DNA of 64,000 nucleotides from Lachnospiraceae bacterium (GTDB taxonomy: Bacteria > Bacillota > Clostridia > Lachnospirales > Lachnospiraceae): assembly GCA_016286035.1 (NCBI GenBank), contig JAEERY010000020.1, forward strand, positions 180,020 to 244,019. The letters are read 5' to 3'. The notes under the pieces are model-generated. The model did not search any database and was not told where the DNA came from. It saw only the letters and a list, made by a program, of their open reading frames with translations. A program made the position numbers and the translations under genes. Each line of letters opens with the position of its first letter. Position 1 is the first letter of the stretch. Shown here one piece after another: positions 45,322 through 53,413 of this stretch.

Positions 45322-46376
45322 TTAGCGAAACAGAATATGCTCCAGTTATAATCACTACATTGAATAGGTATGACAAACTTAGAAGTTGCCTAGAATCATT
45401 ATCCTTGAATTCTGGTGCGGAAAAAACGGACATATATATATCTTTGGATTATCCACCATCTGAGAAATACTGGGAAGGCTATAAAAAGAATAAGGAATAT
45501 CTTAGTCATATAGATGATTATAACTATAAATTCCATAAAGTTGAGGTAATATGTCAAGAGAAGAATCTTGGACCATTCTCAAATATGATTTTCTTATATA
45601 ATCATGTGAAAGCCTTTTCTGATATATTCATTACCACTGAGGATGATAATATTTTTTCACCATGCTTTTTAGATTATATGAACAAAGGCTTGAAGTTGTT
45701 CAGAGATAATCCGAATGTAGCATATATTAGCGGCTATCGAGATTCTCAACATGAAAGCGATGAACCTAATAATGTGGCTGCCTATTATAATTATTCTCCC
45801 TGGGGAACCGGGGGCTGGTTTGGAAAACAGGATTTTTTGTTTAAGGAAATAGACAGATATCATTTTAGGGAAGTATTGCGTGACAAAAAACAATGTTTGA
45901 GTTTGTTTCGCAAAAGATCTGATTTGTTTAGGTATCTTGTAGAGGCAGCAATGACGGAAAAGGATGATCTTAATGGACCTTATCGGGGTTACCTATTAAA
46001 GACAGGAGAGCTTGCTCCAATAGATTTTACGCTGTCTATAGTAATGAATATTAACAACATGTATACTGTTGTTCCGAGTAATTCACTTGTTCGGAATATT
46101 GGCGTAGAAGATGGGACAGGAAATCATACTTGCCGTTGGACAGACGATGTTTTTTCACAACAGCAGATAGAAACAAATTTAATATATGAATATAAAATCG
46201 AAAAACCATTAGATTCTGTAAAAGGCGATGCTTTTGATAATAAGAAAATATCATCTCCCGAAGCTAAAAGGGCGTGGGTATTACGTAAGATTTATATATT
46301 ATTTGGAACAAAACCAGTGAAATTGATAATGAAAATATCATATTCATTTTCGAAATTCATTTCAAAGAGAAGATAG
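45318..46376 (+). CDS. GT-A glycosyltransferase, tandem copy 1
   Basis: 352 residues. APVIITTLNRYDKLRSCLESL, YISLDYPPSEKYWEGYKK, CQEKNLGPFSNMIFLYNHV and FITTEDDNIFSPCFLDYMNKGL (metal-binding EDDN) define a GT2-related GT-A family of polysaccharide loci. The next gene is its paralogue, sharing DYPPSEKY and the EDDN...SPCFL..MN motif. ATGA overlap with the FkbM gene. The C-terminus ends in a basic tail without a clear membrane helix. Donor unknown. Confidence 0.8.
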   Translation: MISETEYAPVIITTLNRYDKLRSCLESLSLNSGAEKTDIYISLDYPPSEKYWEGYKKNKEYLSHIDDYNYKFHKVEVICQEKNLGPFSNMIFLYNHVKAFSDIFITTEDDNIFSPCFLDYMNKGLKLFRDNPNVAYISGYRDSQHESDEPNNVAAYYNYSPWGTGGWFGKQDFLFKEIDRYHFREVLRDKKQCLSLFRKRSDLFRYLVEAAMTEKDDLNGPYRGYLLKTGELAPIDFTLSIVMNINNMYTVVPSNSLVRNIGVEDGTGNHTCRWTDDVFSQQQIETNLIYEYKIEKPLDSVKGDAFDNKKISSPEAKRAWVLRKIYILFGTKPVKLIMKISYSFSKFISKRR

Positions 46377-46379
46377 ATT

Positions 46380-47417
46380 ATGATAACTTTATGTGAAGAA
46401 AGAGAATACGCACCAATTGTAATAACAACATTACATAGATATGAACATTTTGTAAGGTGCGTTGAATCATTAAAAAGCAATGAATGTGCTAGGTATACTG
46501 ATATATATATAGGAATTGATTTTCCACCGAGCGAGAAATATACAGATGGAAACAAAAAGATCATAGAATATGTCGATAGACTGGAGGGGTTTAAGAATAT
46601 ATTTGTCATAAGACATACTGAAAATGTGGGAAGCGAAAAAAATTTCTTTTCATTGCGAGAACTCGTTTTGGAAAAATGTGATAGATACATATCTATTGAA
46701 GATGATAATGAAGTATCACCCTGTTTTTTGGAGTTTATGAATGAGGCTTTGGAAACCTATAAAGATGATTTAGGAGTATTAGCTGTTTCGGGGTATATGT
46801 ATCCTATAGAAGAAAAAGAGAATATGTCTTCAGCCAGTATAAAGAAGATTAATACGTATTTTGCAGCGACAGCTTTTGGCTTTTGGGCAGAAAAAGAATT
46901 TTGTATGCGAAAGTTTCTTAATATGCATAACTTTGAAAAATACTATTATGATTTTAGAGGTATGAAAAGACTACGCTCATATAGTGAAAATCAGTACTGT
47001 AATTTTGTTAAAGGAATGTTAGGGTATACAAAAGACCTAATCAAGGAGGATAAACTAGCTCAAATAGATCTTTCTTTTGGTATTTATATGTTTTTTGAAG
47101 GAAAAACAATGGTATATCCAGCTATATCGAAAGTTAGAAATTGGGGATATGATGGCACTGGCGAACACTGTAATGAGATAAATATTGGTGTAAAAGGAAA
47201 AGGATTTAGATCATATGATTTTTCAGTTCAACCTATAGATAATGCTGATTTGATTAGGCAAAATCTGTATGAAATCAGTGATGATATGATCAATAAGAAA
47301 TTGGATAATTTCTTTAGTATAGAGAGAAAAGAACTTCTTAAAACCAAGACAGCATATTTTCTATCGAGAGTTTTGGGGCTTAATAGAACAAGAAAACTCA
47401 TATCATTAATAAAATAA
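46380..47417 (+). CDS. GT-A glycosyltransferase, tandem copy 2
   Basis: 345 residues. APIVITTLHRYEHFVRCVESL, IGIDFPPSEKYTDGNKK, HTENVGSEKNFFSLRELV and ISIEDDNEVSPCFLEFMNEAL repeat the landmarks of the preceding gene in order, so the two arose by duplication and then diverged. It starts three bases after copy 1 stops. The pair likely adds two sugars in sequence or to different acceptors. Confidence 0.8.
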   Translation: MITLCEEREYAPIVITTLHRYEHFVRCVESLKSNECARYTDIYIGIDFPPSEKYTDGNKKIIEYVDRLEGFKNIFVIRHTENVGSEKNFFSLRELVLEKCDRYISIEDDNEVSPCFLEFMNEALETYKDDLGVLAVSGYMYPIEEKENMSSASIKKINTYFAATAFGFWAEKEFCMRKFLNMHNFEKYYYDFRGMKRLRSYSENQYCNFVKGMLGYTKDLIKEDKLAQIDLSFGIYMFFEGKTMVYPAISKVRNWGYDGTGEHCNEINIGVKGKGFRSYDFSVQPIDNADLIRQNLYEISDDMINKKLDNFFSIERKELLKTKTAYFLSRVLGLNRTRKLISLIK

Positions 47418-47425
47418 GGAATATA

Positions 47426-48151
47426 ATGATGAAAAATGATTTTAAAGTAGCTATAATGCAGCCATATTTTATGCCATATATAGGATATTGGCAGCTGATA
47501 AATGCGGTTGATTTATTTGTGTTATTTGATGATGTTAATTTTATAAAAAAAGGTTGGATTAATCGAAATAGAATTATCAATAATAAGCAGGAATATACAT
47601 TTGTACTCCCATTAAAAAATGTCAGTCAGAACAGGCTAATAAATGAACATGAATTTGTTGATAATGAGGCAAAGACAAAACTTTTTAATTTGATTAGTAA
47701 TTCATATAAAAAAGCACCAGAATGGGACAATGTGAAAGATCTTCTAAATGATGTAATAAATTATCCTACGTTAGATCTTGTTGAGTATATAAAGAATTCT
47801 ATAGAAAAAATATGTAACTATTTGGGGATTGAAACAAGAATTGTTGCTTCATCCGATTTAGATAATAACAAGGAACTGAAAGCACAGGATAAGATTATAG
47901 ATATTTGTAAAATGTTGGATGCCGGGATGTATATAAATCCTTCCGGAGGGATCGATCTATACGATGATGAAAGATTCATGAAGGAGGGAATAGATCTTAG
48001 ATTTATTTTTTCTAGAGCGATAGAATACAAACAGTATAACAATGATTTTATTCCCGGGCTTTCATTTATTGATATGCTTTGTTTTTTAGACAAAGAAGAA
48101 ATTAAAAGTAAATTGGAACAATATGATCTTGTAAAAAAGAATACTTTATAA
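47426..48151 (+). CDS. WbqC-family protein
   Basis: 241 residues. KVAIMQPYFMPYIGYWQLINAVDLFVLFDDVNFIKKGWINRNRI is the near-diagnostic WbqC N-terminus (PF08889), followed by the conserved YINPSGG motif. The family is widespread in O-antigen and capsule clusters next to aminotransferases and glycosyltransferases; its reaction is not established. AAGGA precedes ATG 47426 (or 47429). It heads a five-gene cassette of unusual cytoplasmic enzymes. Confidence 0.88.
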   Translation: MMKNDFKVAIMQPYFMPYIGYWQLINAVDLFVLFDDVNFIKKGWINRNRIINNKQEYTFVLPLKNVSQNRLINEHEFVDNEAKTKLFNLISNSYKKAPEWDNVKDLLNDVINYPTLDLVEYIKNSIEKICNYLGIETRIVASSDLDNNKELKAQDKIIDICKMLDAGMYINPSGGIDLYDDERFMKEGIDLRFIFSRAIEYKQYNNDFIPGLSFIDMLCFLDKEEIKSKLEQYDLVKKNTL

Positions 48152-48168
48152 TTGAATTGGAGGTTTTT

Positions 48169-49122
48169 ATGTTTAGATGGGAAAAGAAAGGAATGATATT
48201 TTCTCCTAATGGATATTCTGATTGGATGTTCAGCCATGCGCAGTGCCCTTTTTCTTATGATTTTGGAGATTATATAAGGATATATTTTTCGACCAGAGAA
48301 GCCTATCATGATGGGATGAGCAGGGCACATGGAGGATGGGTTGATGTTGCAAGGGATGATTTGAGTAAAGTTATAAGAATTGCTGACAAGCCTATGGTTC
48401 CGCTTGGTGGAATAGGAGAATTTGATGAATTCGGATCAATGCCAAACAGCATAGTTAAAGTGGGAGATGAGTATTATCTGTACTTTTGTGGTTGGACAAG
48501 AGCTGTAAGTACTCCATATTCTTGGGAAATAGGACTTGCGAAGGGAACAGATGCAGCGACATTTACAAAAGTTGGTAAGGGCCCGATTATTGGTCCTACA
48601 ATGTATGAACCATATCTTCACGCATGTCCTCAGGTTTATAGATTGAAAGATAATGAGTGGCATATGTTTTATCTATCGGGGCAATGTTGGCTTCAGGGTG
48701 AGGAAAAGATGGAATCTCAATACTTATTGGTTCATGCAACATCCACAGATGGATTGAATTGGAAAAGAAATCCAGAACCTATAATTAAGCCTGTTGTTGA
48801 ATATGAGAGTCAGACAAGTGCTGCTATTATAAAAATAGATGATATGTATCATATGTTTTTCTGTTATAGATATGGCTTGGATTTTAGACATACAGAGGGA
48901 CGGGGTTATGCTATGGGATATGCCTCTTCAAAAGATCTCTTTACTTGGGAAAGGGATGATTCGAAAGTGGGAATAACATTATCAGATAGTGGATGGGATA
49001 GTGAGATGATTGCATACCCTCACATAATGGAAGTTGATGGAAAGTATTATATGCTCTATTGCGGTAATGGCTTTGGTATCGAGGGATTTGGATACGCGGA
49101 ATTAGTTATAGAAGAGGATTGA
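48169..49122 (+). CDS. Cytoplasmic five-bladed beta-propeller protein (GH43/GH32-related)
   Basis: 317 residues. Repeating blades are visible: IRIYFSTREA, PNSIVKVGDEYYLYFCGWT, HACPQVYRLKDNEWHMFYLSG, TSAAIIKIDDMYHMFFCYR and AYPHIMEVDGKYYMLYCGNG, each with the Y/F-x-M-x-Y strands of GH43/GH32/GH130-type propellers. No signal peptide or anchor is present, so it should act in the cytoplasm, unlike secreted glycosidases. It may cut, phosphorolyse or transfer on a glycan precursor, or only bind a sugar. ATG 48169 has GGAGG at 48159-48163, spaced by 5. It lies between wbqC-like and TPP genes. Confidence 0.75.
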   Translation: MFRWEKKGMIFSPNGYSDWMFSHAQCPFSYDFGDYIRIYFSTREAYHDGMSRAHGGWVDVARDDLSKVIRIADKPMVPLGGIGEFDEFGSMPNSIVKVGDEYYLYFCGWTRAVSTPYSWEIGLAKGTDAATFTKVGKGPIIGPTMYEPYLHACPQVYRLKDNEWHMFYLSGQCWLQGEEKMESQYLLVHATSTDGLNWKRNPEPIIKPVVEYESQTSAAIIKIDDMYHMFFCYRYGLDFRHTEGRGYAMGYASSKDLFTWERDDSKVGITLSDSGWDSEMIAYPHIMEVDGKYYMLYCGNGFGIEGFGYAELVIEED

Positions 49123-49126
49123 CTGG

Positions 49127-50737
49127 ATGAAACTGACAGATTTCATTGTCGATAAGCTTAGTGAATATGGTGTGGATGTTGTATTCGGATATACGGGAGG
49201 GAGTATAGCTGATCTTATTGATTCTGTATGCGAAGACTCGAGAATGAGATTTGTCCAAACATATAATGAACAGGGCGCTGCTTTTGCTGCAAATGCTTAT
49301 GCAGTCAAACATGGATCTCTAGGTGCGTGTGTGGCTTCGAGTGGTCCGGGAGCCATAAATCTGATAAATGGCATAGCAAACGCATATTTTGATTCAATTC
49401 CATGTGTATTTATTACTGGTAATGTTCATTCCCTCGGACGAAAAGAAAATGAAAATATAAGACAAAATGCTTTTCAGGAAACAGACATTGTTTCTATGGT
49501 AAAAGGAATAACAAAGTACTGTGTGTATATTGATGATGAATCTAAAGTAGTATATGAGTTGGAAAAGGCAATTCATCTTGCTAATGATGGCAGAAAAGGT
49601 CCAGTACTTATTGATATACCATATGATATACAAAGAAAAGATATAATACCTGATCAGTTATTAAGATATGTGAAGTCAGAGGATGATCCTATATTTGATA
49701 TTTGTGATATAGAAGCTGTAAACGAGACAGTAACAAATTGTAAAAGACCGCTGTTGTTATTGGGCGGTGGTTGTAGTGAATACGGGGATAAAATTTGTAC
49801 ACTTATCGATAGAATACCTATACCTGTTGTCGTTTCAATGAGAGGCTTGGATGTTATTTCGCACAGCAACAGTTTATATTTGGGGTTTATAGGTACATAT
49901 GGTAACAGAATTGCTAATCTGGCCGTAGAGAACTGTGATTGTCTGATAGTACTAGGGTCAAGATTAGATGAGCGTCAGATGGGATATATAAAAGAACAAT
50001 TCGCTCCTGATGCAAAAATAATAAGAGTCGATATAGATAGATATGAATTATGTAGAAAAGTTGATAGTTTTTTAAGTATAAATGCAGATGTTGGTAAATT
50101 TATTGATTGTTGGATGGAAAATACAGCTATCATAGAGAACCACGAATGGTATAATTTCCTTATTGATAAAAAGAAAGAATACGATATCGAGGAAAGTAAG
50201 TATTTACCCAATCGTATTGTTCGCAAATTTTCAAGTGTTTTCTCATGTGATGCTGTGTTTACGGCAGATGTAGGACAGAATCAGATATTGTGTGCGCAAT
50301 CACTTGATTTACGCGAAAATAGATTTTTATGTTCAGCAGGTTTGGGATGTATGGGGTACTCTATTCCAGCTGCTATTGGCTCGTATTATGCCAACAAAGA
50401 GGCTGAAATAGTGGCATTTTGCGGTGATGGCGGTTTTATGATGAATATGCAGGAATTGCAGACAATAAAACGTGACAATTTGCCAATAAAGATTATAGTA
50501 CTCAATAATTCCTGTCTGGGTTTAATACGTAGTCTTCAGAATAAACTGTTTGATAAAAGATATCATGCTTCGGTAGAAGGCTATGAGAGTCCAGATTTTG
50601 AAGCAATAGCGGGCGCGTGGGAAATGAAATATCTATGTGTCAAGGATGTTCATGATATCAATGAAAATTTAGAAGAAATAACTAATAGACAACCTATGAT
50701 TATAGAGGTTGCTCTTCCAGAGGAAATAAATATATGA
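49127..50737 (+). CDS. Acetolactate-synthase-like thiamine-diphosphate enzyme, copy 2
   Basis: 536 residues. VVFGYTGGSIADLIDSV, TYNEQGAAFAANAYAVKHGSLGACVASSGPGAINLINGIANAYFDSIP with the activating Glu, and FCGDGGFMMNMQELQTIKRDNLPIKIIVLNNSCLGLIRSLQNKLFD (GDG...NN TPP motif). It is shorter than copy 1 (604 residues) and in the AT-rich style; the two are family members, not recent duplicates. Housekeeping branched-chain synthesis would need a regulatory subunit, which is absent. Its 4-base overlap with an ATP-grasp gene suggests a joint reaction sequence: making a keto or C-branched compound that is then ligated (inference). Confidence 0.86.
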   Translation: MKLTDFIVDKLSEYGVDVVFGYTGGSIADLIDSVCEDSRMRFVQTYNEQGAAFAANAYAVKHGSLGACVASSGPGAINLINGIANAYFDSIPCVFITGNVHSLGRKENENIRQNAFQETDIVSMVKGITKYCVYIDDESKVVYELEKAIHLANDGRKGPVLIDIPYDIQRKDIIPDQLLRYVKSEDDPIFDICDIEAVNETVTNCKRPLLLLGGGCSEYGDKICTLIDRIPIPVVVSMRGLDVISHSNSLYLGFIGTYGNRIANLAVENCDCLIVLGSRLDERQMGYIKEQFAPDAKIIRVDIDRYELCRKVDSFLSINADVGKFIDCWMENTAIIENHEWYNFLIDKKKEYDIEESKYLPNRIVRKFSSVFSCDAVFTADVGQNQILCAQSLDLRENRFLCSAGLGCMGYSIPAAIGSYYANKEAEIVAFCGDGGFMMNMQELQTIKRDNLPIKIIVLNNSCLGLIRSLQNKLFDKRYHASVEGYESPDFEAIAGAWEMKYLCVKDVHDINENLEEITNRQPMIIEVALPEEINI

Positions 50738-51711
50738 TGAAAGATAATATATCAAATCTTACTGTGCTAGTATCAGGAGCTTCAGGAATAGTAGGATATG
50801 GTATAGTTAGGAATCTAAAAAGACTTGGGTGTAAAGTGATAGGAACAACTGTTTATGATGTATCTCCGGCTGATTGTTTCTCGGATATCGTTATTAAGGC
50901 ACCCTATACTTCTGATGAAAGCTATTTTGAGTGGCTTAGGGATATTATCAAAGAGTATCATATTGATATGATAATACCAGGAATTGAGATTGATATGAAT
51001 TTCTGGAATAAGAATAGAGATTTGATAGAAAAGACTGGAACATTTCTACTGCTGAATAATAGTGAACTCATAGATTTGTGCCTTGATAAGTGGCTTTTTT
51101 ATTGCAAATTAAAAGATTCTGGGTTTAAAAATTGTATTGATTCAAGTTTGGATGCGGACTATAACAGGTACGATAAACCATTTATAATAAAACCTAGATG
51201 TGGATTTGGATCAAAAGGTCTTATAAAGGTTGATTCGCTTGAAGTATTTGAACAGAATAAAGAGAGAGTAGGGAAAGAACTTATGATTCAGCAGTATGTG
51301 GGTACAGATGATGAAGAGTATACTGTATCGGGGTTCTTTGACGGAGACAGTAAGTTGCGTGCGATGATATCCATGAAACGCAAGCTCTCGGCCTCGGGAT
51401 ATACTGATTATGCGAGAATTGCTGATAATGATCAGTTTGTGGATTTGATCAACGAACTTGCGATATGTTTAAAACCGATAGGTCCTACGAATTTTCAGTT
51501 CAGACATGATGGGATAGAGTGGCGACTATTGGAGATAAATCCAAGGATATCTTCATCAACATCTATTAAAGCTGCTTTTGGATATAATGAGGCGGAGATG
51601 GCTATTAGATATTTTTTGCTAGGTCAGGAAATATCACAACCTGAAATAAAACGTGGTACTGCTATAAGATATACTGAGGATTATATAATATATGATAGCG
51701 TTGATATCTGA
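50734..51711 (+). CDS. ATP-grasp ligase with Rossmann-like N-terminus
   Basis: 325 residues. The N-terminal pre-ATP-grasp domain is LTVLVSGASGIVGYGIVRNLKRLG. KPFIIKPRCGFGSKGLIKV is the ATP-binding loop, MIQQYVGTDDEEYTVSGFF holds the purine-side acidic residues, and WRLLEINPRISSSTS carries the metal-binding Glu and Asn of carbamoyl-phosphate-synthase-like ligases. These join a carboxylate to an amine, or sometimes a thiol, through an acylphosphate. Start ATG 50734 or 50737; 4-base overlap with the TPP gene and 20-base overlap with the next, so all three are coupled. Substrates unknown. Confidence 0.83.
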   Translation: MMKDNISNLTVLVSGASGIVGYGIVRNLKRLGCKVIGTTVYDVSPADCFSDIVIKAPYTSDESYFEWLRDIIKEYHIDMIIPGIEIDMNFWNKNRDLIEKTGTFLLLNNSELIDLCLDKWLFYCKLKDSGFKNCIDSSLDADYNRYDKPFIIKPRCGFGSKGLIKVDSLEVFEQNKERVGKELMIQQYVGTDDEEYTVSGFFDGDSKLRAMISMKRKLSASGYTDYARIADNDQFVDLINELAICLKPIGPTNFQFRHDGIEWRLLEINPRISSSTSIKAAFGYNEAEMAIRYFLLGQEISQPEIKRGTAIRYTEDYIIYDSVDI

Positions 51712-52357
51712 TGTACATGGTAACTATGAAGCTTTGAAATCTGTTCTTGCAGATATAGATAAAAAGAACATCGAGACTATTATCTGTCTTGGTGATATTG
51801 TGGGATATTATTCTCAGGTTAACGAATGCTGTGATGAATTGAGAAGACGAAATGTTCAATGTTTGATGGGAAATCATGACTGGTATCTTGCATCTGGAAC
51901 ACTTTGTGAAAGATCTCGAAGTGTGAATGATTGTCTAGCTTACCAAAAACTGATAATAACAAAGGATAATCTTGAATGGGTAAGAAGTTTTAAGACCATG
52001 ATTAGTTCACATGGATTATGTATGGTACATGGTGGTTGGAATAATCCGATAGATGAGTATATTGAGCCGTCGAAAGAGTATTTTGATAAAATCGATGGTT
52101 TATACTTCTGTTCAGGACATACTCATATTCAAAGAGTAGCCGATTACGGAGATAAATTGTATTGCAATCCAGGAGCAGTAGGACAGCCTAGAGATGGAGA
52201 TAACAGAGCCGCATATGCTATTTTTGATAACGGAGAGTTTACGTTATGCAGAGTGGCATATGATTATAAACGGGTTGGCGAATTAATGGAAGAAGCGGGA
52301 TTCGAAAAGTATTATTACGGATGTCTTTATGATGCATCTCTTCATTTACATAGTTAG
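51692..52357 (+). CDS. Calcineurin-like metallophosphoesterase
   Basis: 221 residues. The full metal-site series is present: ALISDVHGNYEAL, ICLGDIVGYY, LMGNHDWYL, VHGGW and SGHTHIQ. It is close to YfcE/YvnB-type small phosphodiesterases. It starts 20 bases inside the ATP-grasp gene and is the last gene of the AT-rich block. A role in removing a phosphate or splitting a nucleotide-linked intermediate of the cassette is plausible; a general housekeeping function cannot be excluded. Confidence 0.87.
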   Translation: MIALISDVHGNYEALKSVLADIDKKNIETIICLGDIVGYYSQVNECCDELRRRNVQCLMGNHDWYLASGTLCERSRSVNDCLAYQKLIITKDNLEWVRSFKTMISSHGLCMVHGGWNNPIDEYIEPSKEYFDKIDGLYFCSGHTHIQRVADYGDKLYCNPGAVGQPRDGDNRAAYAIFDNGEFTLCRVAYDYKRVGELMEEAGFEKYYYGCLYDASLHLHS

Positions 52358-52372
52358 GTGTATAATGCGGAT

Positions 52373-52402
52373 TTGACGCTTTGTATACAAATAGAGTAAA
52401 AT
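52373..52402 (+). promoter_or_regulatory. Strong candidate promoter restarting transcription after the AT-rich block
   Basis: TTGACG (52373-52378) and TAAAAT (52397-52402) with an 18-base spacer, each a 5/6 match to the SigA consensus. It is the best promoter match noticed in the window. Transcription would begin near 52409, in the loop of the inverted repeat at 52384-52431, 36 bases before the next start codon. Confidence 0.55.
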
Positions 52403-52431
52403 ATCAAAGGATATTTTACTCTATTTGTATA
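52384..52431. repeat. Perfect 22-bp inverted repeat overlapping the promoter
   Basis: Arms 52384-52405 and 52410-52431 are perfectly complementary around a 4-base AAAG loop, and one further G-U pair can extend the stem. The left arm includes the -10 hexamer; the right arm ends four bases before the GGGGAG RBS of the next gene. As DNA it is a long dyad that could bind a dimeric regulator. As RNA it would fold only in transcripts reading through from upstream. There is no T-run after it, so it is not a classical terminator. Confidence 0.8.
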
Positions 52432-52444
52432 TGGGGAGAATAAC

Positions 52445-53413
52445 ATGAAAAAGATAAGTATTATGATTCCTTGCTTCAATGAAGTAGAGAATGTTGAGCT
52501 TATGAGTAAAACTGTCATAAATGTACTTGAGGAAACGCTTCCCCAGTATGATTATGAACTGATTTTTATTGATAATTGTTCTACAGATGGCACACGCGAT
52601 GTCATTGAAAAAATATGTTCTCAGAATAGAAAGATCAAAGCAATATTCAATGTAACAAATTTTGGTCAGTTCAACAGTCCATTTCATGGTATGTGCCAAA
52701 CGACGGGGGATTGTGTGATAAGTATGTGTTGTGATTTTCAAGATCCAGTCGAACTTATTCCCAGATTCGTGGAAGAATGGGAAAAAGGACACAAGATAGT
52801 AAGCGGGATTAAAACATCCAGCAAGGAGAATCCTATTATATATTTTTTAAGATCCTGCTATTATCATATGATACGAAACATGTCGGATGTTAAACTGATT
52901 GAGCATTTTACTGGCTTTGGTTTGTATGACAAAACATTTATAGCTTTATTGAGAGAATTAAATGACCCAATACCGTTTTTAAGAGGAATTGTTGCGGAAT
53001 ATGGTGCCGGTTTCAATATGACAGAGATTGAATATGAACAGGCAAAACGAAGAGCAGGAAAGACGCATAATAACTTTTATACTTTATATGATGCAGCAAT
53101 GTTGAGCTTCACATCATATACCAAGGTCGGACTTAGACTTGCTACACTGCTTGGTTTTATGGCCTCTGGCGTAAGCCTAATTGTTGCCGTCGTTTATCTG
53201 ATCCTTAAATTAGTTAATTGGTATAACTTCAATCCAGGTAATGCGCCAATGGTTATTGGTATTTTTTTTCTTGGATCTTTACAGTTGTTTTTTATAGGAT
53301 TGCTTGGGGAATATATTCTTAATATCAATACTAGAGTTATAAACAGACCAGTTGTAGTAGAAGAAAAAAGAATAAATTTTGATCTTGATCCGAATGTTAC
53401 AGGCCACGAATAA
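52445..53413 (+). CDS. DPM/GtrB-like GT2 with two C-terminal membrane helices, copy 1
   Basis: 322 residues. ISIMIPCFNEVENVELM, IFIDNCSTDGTRDVI, MCCDFQDPVELIPRFVEEWEKGHKIVSG (metal-binding DFQDP) and two membrane segments near residues 235-300 (LLGFMASGVSLIVAVVYLIL; VIGIFFLGSLQLFFIGLLGEYI) define the polyprenyl-phosphate glycosyltransferase type. Such enzymes put a single sugar on undecaprenyl phosphate for use outside the membrane. RBS GGGGAG before ATG 52445. It closely resembles the gene at 56337 and, less so, that at 62020. Confidence 0.9.
   Translation: MKKISIMIPCFNEVENVELMSKTVINVLEETLPQYDYELIFIDNCSTDGTRDVIEKICSQNRKIKAIFNVTNFGQFNSPFHGMCQTTGDCVISMCCDFQDPVELIPRFVEEWEKGHKIVSGIKTSSKENPIIYFLRSCYYHMIRNMSDVKLIEHFTGFGLYDKTFIALLRELNDPIPFLRGIVAEYGAGFNMTEIEYEQAKRRAGKTHNNFYTLYDAAMLSFTSYTKVGLRLATLLGFMASGVSLIVAVVYLILKLVNWYNFNPGNAPMVIGIFFLGSLQLFFIGLLGEYILNINTRVINRPVVVEEKRINFDLDPNVTGHE

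Noticed and set aside
36192..50737. Branched-chain amino-acid biosynthesis (ilvB) genes
   Set aside because: Both TPP enzymes lack an IlvN-type regulatory subunit, IlvC or IlvD nearby and sit among glycan genes.
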